A stretch of 64,000 nt of DNA. Source: Burkholderiaceae bacterium. GTDB lineage: Bacteria > Pseudomonadota > Gammaproteobacteria > Burkholderiales > Burkholderiaceae. Positions 26,273 through 39,008 of this stretch are shown in pieces. Position numbers and translations under genes: made by a program. The stretch is taken from NCBI GenBank assembly GCA_021166835.1, contig JAJPEN010000026.1, positions 124,001 to 188,000 on the forward strand, written 5' to 3'. Every line of letters starts with the position of its first letter. Position 1 is the stretch's first letter. The notes beneath the pieces are model-generated. The model was not told the DNA's origin. It did not search any database and saw only the letters and a list, made by a program, of their open reading frames with translations.

Positions 26273-28000
26273 TCACGCCGCCCGCGATCCTCCGCGCCCC
26301 CCCGCGCGCTCGAGCTTGAGCCCCACCTTCGCCACGCGTCCGCCGACGACCTCGCGGGCGATCAGCAGCAGCCCCGCGATCTGCACCGCGTCGCCTTCGA
26401 CGAGATTGCGCGCGTGGCGGCGCATCGCCTCGTCCAGCGACAGGCCGTCGAACTCGGCGCGCATCTCGCAGCCGTAGGCCGCGCAGACCTCGGCGAACGA
26501 GGCGGCGCCCTCGAGCACGAAGTCGCCGTAGAAGCGACGCCGCGCAGCAGCATCCACGCTGGTGAACATGTCGGACAGGTGATCGACCTCGACGTCGGGC
26601 GCCACGAGCATCACGACGTCGTCGCGCCGCAGCGCGCCGGCATCGTCGTCGTGCGCGACGGCGCCCGCGCGCAGCACGCCGACCACGCGCGCGCCGTCGG
26701 GCAGCATCAGCGTGCGCAGGTCCATGCCGAGCACCGGCGAGCGCTCGCCGATGCGGAACTCGAGCACCGCGAGGCTGTCGTCGGACAGCGTGGGACGCAC
26801 GCGCGGCTCGTCGCGCGGCGGCAGTCCCACGCCGAAGCGGCGCGCGGCGAAGGGCACCGACGACCCCTGCAGCAGCAGCGAGGTCACGACGACGACGAAG
26901 GCGACGTTGAACAGCAGCTCCGCGTCGGGCACGCCGGCGAGCAGCGGAAAGACGGCCAGAACGATCGGCACCGCGCCGCGCAGGCCGATCCAGCCCATGA
27001 ACGCCACCTCGCGCGGCACGAAGTTGAACGGCAGCAGGCACAGCCACGCCGCCAGCGGCCGCGCGACGAGCATCAGGAACGCCGATACCGCCAGCGCCTG
27101 CCAGGCGATCGCCGGCAGCTCGGCCGGCGTCACCAGCAGGCCGAGCAGCAGGAACATGCTCGATTGCGCGAGCCACGCCATGCCGTCCATCGCGCGCAGC
27201 AGGTTCTCCGCGGTGCGCCGAAGACGGTTGCCGACCGTGAGTCCGACCAGGTAGACGGCGACGAAGCCGCTGCCGCCCAGCACGCCGGTGAGCGCGAAGG
27301 CGGTCACGCCGCCCGAGCACAGCAGCAGCGCGCTCAAGCCCTCTCCGACCTGCGCGCGCCGCATCGTCCACGCCATCGCCTGGCCGAGCGCGAGCCCGAG
27401 GATGCCGCCCAGGCCGAACTGCACGACGAGCTGGCGCACCAGCCCGAAGCCCGCCAGCTCCTCGGGTGCCATCAGCACCTCAATCATTAGCGTCGTGAGG
27501 AAGATCGCCGTGGGGTCGTTGATTCCCGACTCGATCTCGAGCGTGTTGGCGACGCGTTCGTTCAGTCGCGTTCCGCTCGCGCGCAGCAGCGCGAACACCG
27601 CCGCGGCATCGGTCGATCCGACGATCGAGCCGAGCAGCAGGCCGAGCCGCCAGTCGATGTCGAAGATCCACGCCATGAATAGACCCGTGGGCAGCGCCGT
27701 GAGCACGACGCCGAGCGAAGCGAGGACGAGCGAGGGCCGCAGCACGACGCGGAAGGTGGCGAGCTTGGTGCGCAGCCCGCCGTCGAGCAGGATGATCGCC
27801 AGCGCGAGGTTGCCGACCACGAAGGCGAGCCGGTGGTCGTCGAAATCGATGCCGCCGATGCCGTTCTCGCCGGCGAGCATTCCCACCAGCAGGAACACCA
27901 ACAGGAACGGGATGCCGAAGCGCGAAGAAAATGCTCCGAGCAGGATGCCGGCGAACATCACCAGCGCTCCCACCAGCAGCAGTTGATCGATGGCTTCCAT
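26273..28000 (-). CDS. nhaP2: K+/H+ antiporter of the NhaP2/CvrA type
   Basis: 575 residues. About twelve membrane helices in the first 390 residues with the CPA1 ion-binding motif IESGINDPTA and LRGAVPIVLA, then a cytoplasmic RCK_C domain (about 405-480, VLEFRIGERSPVLGMDLRTL) and a further C-terminal CorC-like domain (VEGDAVQIAGLLLIAREVV). This is the NhaP2 layout; the family exports K+ in exchange for H+ and helps at low osmolarity. Convergent with the synthetase gene and 51 bp upstream of the end of nirK on the same strand. Confidence 0.92.
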   Translation of the reverse strand: MEAIDQLLLVGALVMFAGILLGAFSSRFGIPFLLVFLLVGMLAGENGIGGIDFDDHRLAFVVGNLALAIILLDGGLRTKLATFRVVLRPSLVLASLGVVLTALPTGLFMAWIFDIDWRLGLLLGSIVGSTDAAAVFALLRASGTRLNERVANTLEIESGINDPTAIFLTTLMIEVLMAPEELAGFGLVRQLVVQFGLGGILGLALGQAMAWTMRRAQVGEGLSALLLCSGGVTAFALTGVLGGSGFVAVYLVGLTVGNRLRRTAENLLRAMDGMAWLAQSSMFLLLGLLVTPAELPAIAWQALAVSAFLMLVARPLAAWLCLLPFNFVPREVAFMGWIGLRGAVPIVLAVFPLLAGVPDAELLFNVAFVVVVTSLLLQGSSVPFAARRFGVGLPPRDEPRVRPTLSDDSLAVLEFRIGERSPVLGMDLRTLMLPDGARVVGVLRAGAVAHDDDAGALRRDDVVMLVAPDVEVDHLSDMFTSVDAAARRRFYGDFVLEGAASFAEVCAAYGCEMRAEFDGLSLDEAMRRHARNLVEGDAVQIAGLLLIAREVVGGRVAKVGLKLERAGGRGGSRAA

Positions 28001-28051
28001 CGGACTGCGAATGTAGCAGCCCGGATGTCGGCCTGGTGAAAGCCTTCGGCG

Positions 28052-30061
28052 CTACCTGGCCGGGCGCTTCGCCCGCGCTTCCTTCACCTGGTCCGCGGTG
28101 ACGGGCTTGCCCTGGTTGCCCCACGCGGTTCGCTCGTGGTTGGCGATGTCGGCGACGTCGGCATCGTTCAACATGGCGGCGAACGGCGGCATCGCGCCGG
28201 GGTAGGTGACCCCGTCGATCGGAACGCCCTGCGCGCCGTGCAGGATCGTGTCGATCTGCGTGGCCGGGTTGGCGTCGAGCACGGTCGCGTTTCCCTTCAG
28301 CGGCGGGAAGGCGCCGGTCAATCCGGTTCCGGCGGGCTGGTGGCAGGCGGCGCAATGGGTGCCGTAGAGCGACGCGCCGCGCGCCGCATCGAACTTGTAG
28401 GGGCCCGCGGCCGCGGGCGGCGTGCTCGAGGAAGCCGCCGCGACCGGAGCCGCCGGCGCCGGTTCGGCCCGTTCGATCGGCGGCGCGCCCCGTGCGCCGC
28501 CCGGCGACTGCACTTCGAGGACGCCCTGCGCACCGATCATCAGGTGCGCGAAGCTGTGATCGACGAACGGGTAGTGGCCCGCCTCGGGAATCACGAGGTC
28601 GAAGATCGCACCCGCGCCGGGCCCGACGGTGTGGGTGGAGACGCCGGTCAACGCGTGCGCGGGATCGCCGTCGGGATAGACGCGGTCGAAGATCGCGCCG
28701 ATCACGTGGAACGACGACCACAGGCTCGGACCGGCATTGACGAAGTAGATGCGCACCCGCTTGCCGGCCTGCGCCGTCAGCGGCCGGTCGCGGTACTGGA
28801 ACGCCACGCCGTTGAACACGACTTCGTCGGGACGCTCGGCCAGCATCTTCTCGTAGTTGGGCCCCATCAGCTGCCCCTCGATCTGCTGCGTATACCACTC
28901 GCTCTGCACGATCACATAGCTCTCGGCCGCCGGCGGCAGCGGCGTCTCGGGATCGACGACGATCGCTCCATACATGCCGCTGGCCATGTGCAGCAGCACT
29001 GGCGGCGTGCCGCAGTGATAGACGAATGCGCCCGGCACCTCGGCGACGAACGAATAGGTGAGCTTCTCGCCGGGCTTCAGGTCGACGTAGTGCAGGTCGG
29101 GCGGCGTGATCGCGGAATGGAAATCGAGCGAGTGCTCCATCGTGCCGCGGTTGATGTAGGTCACGTTCACCGTCTGGCCCTGGCGCACGTGGATCACCGG
29201 TCCGGGAACCTCGTCGCCGAAGGTCCACGCCTGGTACTCGACGCCGTTGGCGATCGCCACGGTCTTGTCGGTCGACTCGATCGTCACGTTCACGCTCGGT
29301 CCGTCCGTGAGCGGGGGCAGGCGCGCATCGCGGGCCTTGCCGATCGGCTCCTTCGACGCGAGCGACAGCGGCGATACCGCGGAAGCCGCTGCGGTGGGCG
29401 TGGGCGCCGCCACGTGCATCGTGCTCTGCAGGCCGCCGATCAGGAAGAACACCAGCAGCGCGATCCCGACGATCGCCGTGACCTGTGCCGCGGCCGACGA
29501 CGGGGGCGGCGCATGCAGCGGCACGCCACGGCTCCATTCGGCAATGCGTCTCCAGGCCGGCCAGCGCCGCTCGATCAGGTAATCGACGCTGTACGGACTG
29601 GTACCGCCGCGATAGTTGATCCCGATCAGCAACAGGAAGATCAGGACGTAAGTGAGCGCGGCCCCCATGTTCGTCGCACCCGCCGTGTACGGCCCGCCGA
29701 AGCCTTCGGCGGTCGACCAGATCAGCAGGCTGAACAGCGCGCCGAGCACGTAGGTGGTCTTGCGCGCGAACCCGATCAGCAATGCGATGGCGAGCAGCGT
29801 TTCGGCGATGCGGGTGAGCCACACGAACAGCATCGCGTGAGGCGTGACCAGCGCGATCCACATGTCGAACCACCATGCCGACCAGGACGGTTGCCCCTGC
29901 GCGGCGTTGTGCAGGTAGCCGACGTAGTTCGCGGCGAAGCGATCGGTCCAGGTGAAAGCGGCTCCGATCGCCCAGATGATGCCGAAGGCGATCCGGAGCG
30001 CCGCGCTGGCTACGTCCGGCCAGGCGTCCGAAGTCCGCTCGCTGTCGCCCGGTTCCGACAT
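28052..30061 (-). CDS. nirK: DoxX-NirK-cytochrome c fusion: membrane-anchored copper nitrite reductase
   Basis: 669 residues in three parts. (1) Residues about 18-150: four membrane helices of DoxX/DoxD type (LTRIAETLLAIALLIG, TNMGAALTYVLIFLLL); a fifth helix at about 191-212 leads outside. (2) Residues about 255-520: two cupredoxin domains of copper nitrite reductase. Type 1 Cu ligands H310, C350, H358, M363; type 2 Cu ligands H315, H349, H502; catalytic D313 and H452; all are present. (3) Residues about 550-650: c-type cytochrome with CAACH (570-574) and likely axial Met624 (GAMPPF). Family knowledge: NirK reduces nitrite to NO; cytochrome-fused NirKs accept electrons through the haem. The DoxX part resembles subunits that exchange electrons with quinones, so direct quinol-to-nitrite flow is an inference. 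ATG at 30061 has GGAGGGG 7-8 nt upstream. No other denitrification gene and no FNR/NNR box were seen nearby. Confidence 0.9.
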   Translation of the reverse strand: MSEPGDSERTSDAWPDVASAALRIAFGIIWAIGAAFTWTDRFAANYVGYLHNAAQGQPSWSAWWFDMWIALVTPHAMLFVWLTRIAETLLAIALLIGFARKTTYVLGALFSLLIWSTAEGFGGPYTAGATNMGAALTYVLIFLLLIGINYRGGTSPYSVDYLIERRWPAWRRIAEWSRGVPLHAPPPSSAAAQVTAIVGIALLVFFLIGGLQSTMHVAAPTPTAAASAVSPLSLASKEPIGKARDARLPPLTDGPSVNVTIESTDKTVAIANGVEYQAWTFGDEVPGPVIHVRQGQTVNVTYINRGTMEHSLDFHSAITPPDLHYVDLKPGEKLTYSFVAEVPGAFVYHCGTPPVLLHMASGMYGAIVVDPETPLPPAAESYVIVQSEWYTQQIEGQLMGPNYEKMLAERPDEVVFNGVAFQYRDRPLTAQAGKRVRIYFVNAGPSLWSSFHVIGAIFDRVYPDGDPAHALTGVSTHTVGPGAGAIFDLVIPEAGHYPFVDHSFAHLMIGAQGVLEVQSPGGARGAPPIERAEPAPAAPVAAASSSTPPAAAGPYKFDAARGASLYGTHCAACHQPAGTGLTGAFPPLKGNATVLDANPATQIDTILHGAQGVPIDGVTYPGAMPPFAAMLNDADVADIANHERTAWGNQGKPVTADQVKEARAKRPAR

Positions 30062-30186
30062 GGCGCTGCCCCTCCGATGTGTCGCAGATCCGCATGCAGT
30101 TGCAATCGGGAGGCCCTGCAAGTTCCGTCAGCCGATTTGCGGGCCGCTGGCCGGCCGTGGCAGCGCAGCGGCCCGGAATGCGATCT

Positions 30187-32559
30187 TCAGAACGTGTAGG
30201 TGACCGTCGCCTGCAGCGTGCGCGGACGGCCCGGGATGTAGTGGCCGCGATAGAGGAAGTCCGCGTAGTGTTTGTCGGTGACGTTGAACAGGTTGAACCG
30301 GAAGACGATGTCGTTCATCGTGTATTCGGCCATCAGGTCGGCGGTGACGAAGCTCGGCGCCTCGATCCGGCTGCCTGCCGCCAGGCCCACCGGCTTGTCC
30401 TTGCTGCGCGCCGTGAGCCCGCCGCCCAGCCGCCACTGCGGCGCCAGCCGATACGTGGTCCACAGCGAGGCCGTATGTCGCGGCGTCAGTCCGGGGCGCG
30501 AGCCCTCGGGTTCGGCGCCGCCGGTGCCGGTCGATTCGTCCACCCTGGCGATCGGGATCCAGGAATAGGAAACGAAGACTTCCCACAGCGGCGTGATGCG
30601 CCCGGCGACGTCGAACTCGAGGCCCGCCGCGTGCCGCTTGCCCGACAGCACGTAATTGCACGCGTTGACGGTGTCGGCGTCCCGGTTGCGCTCGTTGTAC
30701 TTCGTCGAGTGGAACAGCGCGAAGCGCGTGGTGACGCGTCCGCTTTCGCTGTCGAGCTTCGCGCCGAGTTCGATGTTGCGGCTCTTCTCCGGATCCACCT
30801 TCGCGTTGCCGGCGTCGTACTGGTAGGTGTCGCCCGAGGTGTTGAACGAGGTGCCGTACGACAGGTGGTACGACTGGTGCTCGGTCGGCTGGTACAGCAC
30901 GCCGAAGCGGTTGCTGAGCAGCGAATCGGTGCGGCTGATGCGCGTCGCGGGCGTCACCGAGCAGGGGTTGTTCGCCTGGGAGGCCACCGAGATGTTGCGG
31001 TATTCGCCCTCGAAGCGGTCCCAGCGAAGCCCGCCGAGCAGCTTCCACGCCGGAGCGACCTGCACCAGGTCCTGCACGTACGCGCCGAAAGCCTGCGCGT
31101 CGAAGGTGCGGTTGCGCGAGAGGCTGCGCAGCGACTCGGCGATCTTCGCGCCGTCGTCGGGGGTGCCCACCGTCGTCGTCGGCTTGGCCAGCGAGACTCC
31201 CGCAGGCACCGTGGCGGCGAAGTTCTCGAAGTCCTCGTCGGCGAAATCGACGCCGCTCTGCACCGAGTGCTTCAGGCCCCACCACTGGTGCTTGCCGCTG
31301 TAGTCGCTCTGCAGATAGCGGGTGTCCATGTTCATGATCTTGTTGTTCGTGCCGCGCGTGAGCACGGTGGCATCGCTGAACGTGTCGGAGGTGACGGCGA
31401 GCCTGCCCGGCTGCAGCGCGGCGTTGGCGAAGCGGATCGCGCTGGCGCGCTGGTCGCGCTCGTAGCGCGCCACGCGCACGGCGGTGCGCAGCTCGGCGTC
31501 GGTGTCGATGCGCCATAGATGGGTGAAGTTGCCCTGCGTCGTGCCGGTCTTCGCGTAGTCGCTCGCCATCCCGTAGTAGTTCTCCGGGTCGGTCGGCCAC
31601 AGGTAGTCGCCGCCGCGCTTCGGTCCCGGCGTGAGCCAGGGCAGGCCGTAATGGATGCCGTTGTCGTTCTTCAGGTGATACAGGCCCACCTCGAACTCGT
31701 TGCGCGTGCCGATGCCCCAGCGGAACTTCGGCGCGATGCCGTACTTGTCGATGTCCACGCCGTACAGGTCCGCGCGGTTGACCATCGCGTTCAGCCGCAG
31801 CGCCGCGTTCTCCCCGGTCTTCAGGTTGAAGTCGCCCACCGTGCGCACGAAGTGTCCGCTGCCCAGCGTGACGGCCACCTCGTTCTGGTCGACCAGCACC
31901 GGGTGCTTGGTCACCTGGTTCACCGCGCCGCCCGTCGAGCCGCGCCCGAACAGCATCGACGCCGACCCGCGCAGCACCTCGAGCCGGTCCCAGTCGAAGC
32001 TGTCGCGCTCGTAGAAGGCCGGATCACGCATGCCGTCGATGAAGATGTCGCCGGTCGATTGCAGCGAGAAGCCGCGCAGCCGGATGTCTTCCTCGGCGCC
32101 TTCGGCCGCCTGGAAGCTGATGCCGGCGGTGTTCTTCAGCGCCTCCTTCAGCGTGTCGAGGTTGCGGTCGTCGATCAGCCGCTCGGTGACCACGGTGATC
32201 GACTGCGGGATGTCGCGCAGTTCCTGCTGCCCCTTGCCGATCGTCGTGGTGGTGGCGCGCAGCGACTCCTTGCCCGCAGCGGGTTCGGCCGTGCCCTGCG
32301 CACGCACCGCCGGCAGCACGGTCTCGGCGCCGGAAGCCGGCCGGATGCCGGTCGCCTCGCGCTGCCGCTGTTCGTCGGCCGCCTGCGCGGTCTCGGCAGC
32401 CGCCGGCTGCGTGCGTTCCGCGGCCAGCGGCTGAGCGACGGCGAAGCCGGCTGCCCCCAGGCCGGCGATCAGCGTGGTCAGCGACGACAGCGGCGCAATC
32501 GACGACCGCGACGCGCGCGCATCACGGCGAAAGCGGGCCATACGACGGGGTCGTTTCAT
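30187..32559 (-). CDS. TonB-dependent siderophore receptor (catecholate/Fiu-like)
   Basis: 790 residues. Long N-terminal signal region with Arg-rich start and hydrophobic core (about 25-45), a plug domain (LRDIPQSITVVTERLIDDRN, DIRLRGFSLQSTGDIFIDGM, EVLRGSASMLFGRGSTGGAV), and a 22-strand barrel whose last strand TLQATVTYTF ends in Phe as outer membrane proteins do. Siderophore receptor-type sequence; ligand unknown. ATG at 32559 is chosen because GGAAGG lies about 8 nt upstream. It follows tonB-exbB-exbD on the same strand, so receptor and energy module form one unit. Confidence 0.9.
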   Translation of the reverse strand: MKRPRRMARFRRDARASRSSIAPLSSLTTLIAGLGAAGFAVAQPLAAERTQPAAAETAQAADEQRQREATGIRPASGAETVLPAVRAQGTAEPAAGKESLRATTTTIGKGQQELRDIPQSITVVTERLIDDRNLDTLKEALKNTAGISFQAAEGAEEDIRLRGFSLQSTGDIFIDGMRDPAFYERDSFDWDRLEVLRGSASMLFGRGSTGGAVNQVTKHPVLVDQNEVAVTLGSGHFVRTVGDFNLKTGENAALRLNAMVNRADLYGVDIDKYGIAPKFRWGIGTRNEFEVGLYHLKNDNGIHYGLPWLTPGPKRGGDYLWPTDPENYYGMASDYAKTGTTQGNFTHLWRIDTDAELRTAVRVARYERDQRASAIRFANAALQPGRLAVTSDTFSDATVLTRGTNNKIMNMDTRYLQSDYSGKHQWWGLKHSVQSGVDFADEDFENFAATVPAGVSLAKPTTTVGTPDDGAKIAESLRSLSRNRTFDAQAFGAYVQDLVQVAPAWKLLGGLRWDRFEGEYRNISVASQANNPCSVTPATRISRTDSLLSNRFGVLYQPTEHQSYHLSYGTSFNTSGDTYQYDAGNAKVDPEKSRNIELGAKLDSESGRVTTRFALFHSTKYNERNRDADTVNACNYVLSGKRHAAGLEFDVAGRITPLWEVFVSYSWIPIARVDESTGTGGAEPEGSRPGLTPRHTASLWTTYRLAPQWRLGGGLTARSKDKPVGLAAGSRIEAPSFVTADLMAEYTMNDIVFRFNLFNVTDKHYADFLYRGHYIPGRPRTLQATVTYTF

Positions 32560-32635
32560 TCTTTTTCCTTCCTTTGAGAAAACCGGCAATGAAGAAACCG
32601 CGCCGGGATGCACGGGCTCCCGGCGCGCTCACGCG

Positions 32636-33055
32636 TCAGCGTGTCTCCGGTTCGCTGACGAAACCGATGCGGCCCAGTCCGGCCTTCGCCGCATCGGCGA
32701 GCGTTTCGGCCACCGCGCGATAGGCAACCGACTGGTCGGCCCGCAGATGGATCTCCGGCTGCGGCTCCTGCTGGCCGCGGGCGAGAAAGCGTTGCGCGGC
32801 CTCCTCCCGGCTGACCGGCTCGCCGTTCCAGAAGCGCATCCCGCTCGCGTCGATCGCGAAATCGATCCGCTCGGGCTCCACGCGATTCACCTGCGAGTCG
32901 GCCTTCGGAAGCTCCAGGCGCACCGCGTGCGTGAGCAGCGGCGCCGTGACGATGAAGATGACGAGCAGCACCAGCATCACGTCGATCAGCGGCACCATGT
33001 TGATGTCGGCCATCGGCGCGGAACCGTTCCTGCGGTCGAAGGAAGCGAAAGCCAT
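32636..33055 (-). CDS. exbD: Biopolymer transport protein ExbD
   Basis: 139 residues: short cytoplasmic N-terminus, one membrane helix (about 20-42) with the essential proton-carrying Asp25 in MVPLIDVMLVLLVIFIV, and a periplasmic domain. Works with ExbB to power TonB. 18 bp after exbB and 76 bp before the receptor gene. Confidence 0.95.
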   Translation of the reverse strand: MAFASFDRRNGSAPMADINMVPLIDVMLVLLVIFIVTAPLLTHAVRLELPKADSQVNRVEPERIDFAIDASGMRFWNGEPVSREEAAQRFLARGQQEPQPEIHLRADQSVAYRAVAETLADAAKAGLGRIGFVSEPETR

Positions 33056-33073
33056 CGTCGTGCCCCTTGCGCT

Positions 33074-33826
33074 TCAGGCGTGCCGGGCGGCGGGCCGCAG
33101 CGCGTGCACCGAATCGTTGGCCTCGCGCGCGCCCGCGTGCAGCGCCTGGCCCATCGACAGGAAGGTGAGCAGCTCGAAGGCGAAAGCGTCGAGCCTGCCG
33201 TTCAGCACCCGGTTGCCGCGCGAGAACGCGTTGTAGGCGACCACCGCCGGCACCGCGACGGCCAGCCCGATGCCGGTCATGATCAGCGCCTCGCCGACCG
33301 GGCCGGCGACCTTGTCCAGCGTCCCCGAGCCGGAAATGCCGATCGCCACCAGCGCGTGATAGACGCCCCAGACGGTGCCGAACAGTCCGACGAAAGGAGC
33401 GGTCGAGCCGATCGTGGCCAGCGTCGTCAGGCCGTTTTCGAGCCGGGTGTTCTCCTCGTCGAGCACCTTCTTGATCGTGCGCGTGACGAAGTCCTGCGCG
33501 CTGCCCGCCTCGGAGAGCTTGGCCGCGCCGTAGCGCGCGTGATGCGCTCGCGCGTTGATCGCGTGCGCGGTGAGATGGGAGAACGGATCGCGCGCGCCGT
33601 GCGTGAGGATCTCGGCATTCACCTCGTCGAGCGAACGCGCGTTCCAGAACAGGTGCAGGAACTGCTCGCCCCGGCGCGAGCGGATCATCTGCGACAGCCC
33701 CTTGAGGGCGATCAGCACCCAGGAGATCACCGACATGGCGACCAGGATCCACAGCAGGGCCCGGCCGATCGCGTCGGTCTGGGCGTAGAAATGGGCGAAG
33801 CCCAACGTGGTCTGCGGTTCGGGCAC
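33074..33826 (-). CDS. exbB: MotA/TolQ/ExbB proton channel family protein ExbB
   Basis: 250 residues, three membrane helices (about 20-40, 130-155, 170-195) with TIGSTAPFVGLFGTVWGVYH and ALIMTGIGLAVAVPAVVAYN, the hallmark of ExbB/TolQ. The GTG start at 33826 is chosen because GAGGAGG lies 9 nt upstream and it directly follows the tonB stop (14 bp). Named ExbB rather than TolQ from its tonB/exbD neighbours. Confidence 0.93.
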   Translation of the reverse strand: MPEPQTTLGFAHFYAQTDAIGRALLWILVAMSVISWVLIALKGLSQMIRSRRGEQFLHLFWNARSLDEVNAEILTHGARDPFSHLTAHAINARAHHARYGAAKLSEAGSAQDFVTRTIKKVLDEENTRLENGLTTLATIGSTAPFVGLFGTVWGVYHALVAIGISGSGTLDKVAGPVGEALIMTGIGLAVAVPAVVAYNAFSRGNRVLNGRLDAFAFELLTFLSMGQALHAGAREANDSVHALRPAARHA

Positions 33827-33840
33827 GGCTCGGTTCCTCC

Positions 33841-34608
33841 TCAATTCCTCAATTCGAAGATCATCGGCATCACGACCCAGAACGGCATCGGCACGCCGTT
33901 CTGCATGTAGGGCACGAAGCGCGTCGCGCGCGCGGTGGCGAGCGCGGACTCGTCCAGCCGCGGATAGCCGGACGAACGCGCCACCTGCGTCTCGCGCGGA
34001 AAGCCCAGCGCATCGACGAGCACGCGCACGTCGACGCGCCCCCGCTCCTGAAGCCGGCGCGAGAGCGCCGGGTAATTCAGCACCGGCGGCGCCAGATAGG
34101 AGACCGAGCGGATCGACATCTCCTTCGGCGCCGACGGCGGGGGCGGCGCCGCGGGCTCGGCGGGCGCAGCGGACGTGTTCTCGGCGACGGGGGCGACGGG
34201 CGCGGGCAGCGCCTGGCGGGGTTCCGGCTGCGGCTCCGCCTGCGCCACCGGCGCGGGCTTCGGCGCCGGCGGGGGTGGTGCGACGTAGGCCGACTTCGGC
34301 TTCGCCGGCTCGGGCTTCACCGTGACCACCGGCTTCGGAGGCGGCGTCTTCACCGGCTCCGGCGGCGCGGGTTGCGGAGGCGGCGTCTGCACCGGCTCGG
34401 CAGGAGCGGGCGGCGGAGGCGGCGCGGCTTCGCGCTTCGGCGGCGCCGGCGGAACGAGGAAGTCGACCAGGATCGGCCTGACTTCGCCAACCGCCTCGCG
34501 CGCGGTGCGCACCTGCAGCAGCGCCCACAGGACCAGCGCATGCAGCGCGATCATCGAAAACGCCACGGCACGACGCGCCGCCGGGCGGAGCGGCTCGATC
34601 TCGGACAT
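33841..34608 (-). CDS. tonB: Energy transducer TonB
   Basis: 255 residues. Cytoplasmic tip, one membrane helix (about 15-33, VAFSMIALHALVLWALL), a long Pro/Lys/Glu/Ala-rich spacer (about 45-165) crossing the periplasm, and a C-terminal TonB domain (VLNYPALSRRLQERGRVDVR, SSGYPRLDESALATARATRF). First gene of the tonB-exbB-exbD-receptor unit; a Fur-like palindrome sits just upstream. Confidence 0.93.
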   Translation of the reverse strand: MSEIEPLRPAARRAVAFSMIALHALVLWALLQVRTAREAVGEVRPILVDFLVPPAPPKREAAPPPPPAPAEPVQTPPPQPAPPEPVKTPPPKPVVTVKPEPAKPKSAYVAPPPPAPKPAPVAQAEPQPEPRQALPAPVAPVAENTSAAPAEPAAPPPPSAPKEMSIRSVSYLAPPVLNYPALSRRLQERGRVDVRVLVDALGFPRETQVARSSGYPRLDESALATARATRFVPYMQNGVPMPFWVVMPMIFELRN

Positions 34609-34621
34609 AGGGGCGGACGAT

Positions 34622-34644
34622 AATCTAAATGAGAAGCGTTCGCA
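34622..34644 (-). promoter_or_regulatory. Putative Fur-regulated promoter of the tonB operon
   Basis: TGAGAAG-C-GTTCGCA (34630-34644) is a 7-1-7 inverted repeat resembling the Fur core TGATAAT-N-ATTATCA, next to GATAAT (34619-34624). On the minus strand TAGATT (34627-34622) is a candidate -10 placed 13 nt before the tonB ATG, so the palindrome would overlap the -10/-35 spacer, a usual place for Fur repression. Confidence 0.5.
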
Positions 34645-34715
34645 AGGAACTGGGCAATGCCTTGCGCAGCTTCGTACGGCGGGAATCCGTTTAGACTCAC
34701 GACCTGCGCAGCCCG

Positions 34716-34803
34716 GCCGGCGTGGCGAAACTGGTATACGCAGGGGACTCAAAATCCCCCGGGCTAATCACCCGTGTCGGTTCGACTCCGACCGCCGGCA
34801 CCA
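34716..34803 (+). tRNA. tRNA-Leu, anticodon CAA
   Basis: 88 nt including the encoded CCA (34801-34803). Acceptor stem GCCGGCG pairs with CGCCGGC; anticodon stem GGGGA/TCCCC encloses the loop CTCAAAA with anticodon CAA (34750-34752), decoding UUG; a long variable arm (CGGGCTAATCACCCG) shows a class II tRNA; the T-arm has GGTTCGACTCC. Solitary gene between the tonB operon (divergent) and the GH15 gene. Confidence 0.96.
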
Positions 34804-34874
34804 TCGCGCGCGAAGTGCGCGGCGCGGACAGGGGCAAGCGCGAGGCAGGCGCCGGCCCGGCGCGAACATGGGCG

Positions 34875-39008
<4,134 letters not shown>

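Noticed and set aside
30062..30121. Upstream start for the nirK fusion (20 extra residues)
   Set aside because: The ATG at 30061 has a strong GGAGGGG ribosome binding site; the extra residues do not look like a signal or domain.
30062..30186. FNR/NNR box search upstream of the nirK fusion
   Set aside because: No TTGAT-N4-ATCAA-like palindrome was found in the 125 bp before the start.
34722..34874. Extension of the GH15 gene back into the tRNA-Leu gene
   Set aside because: The frame is open by chance through the tRNA; family N-terminus begins near 34875.
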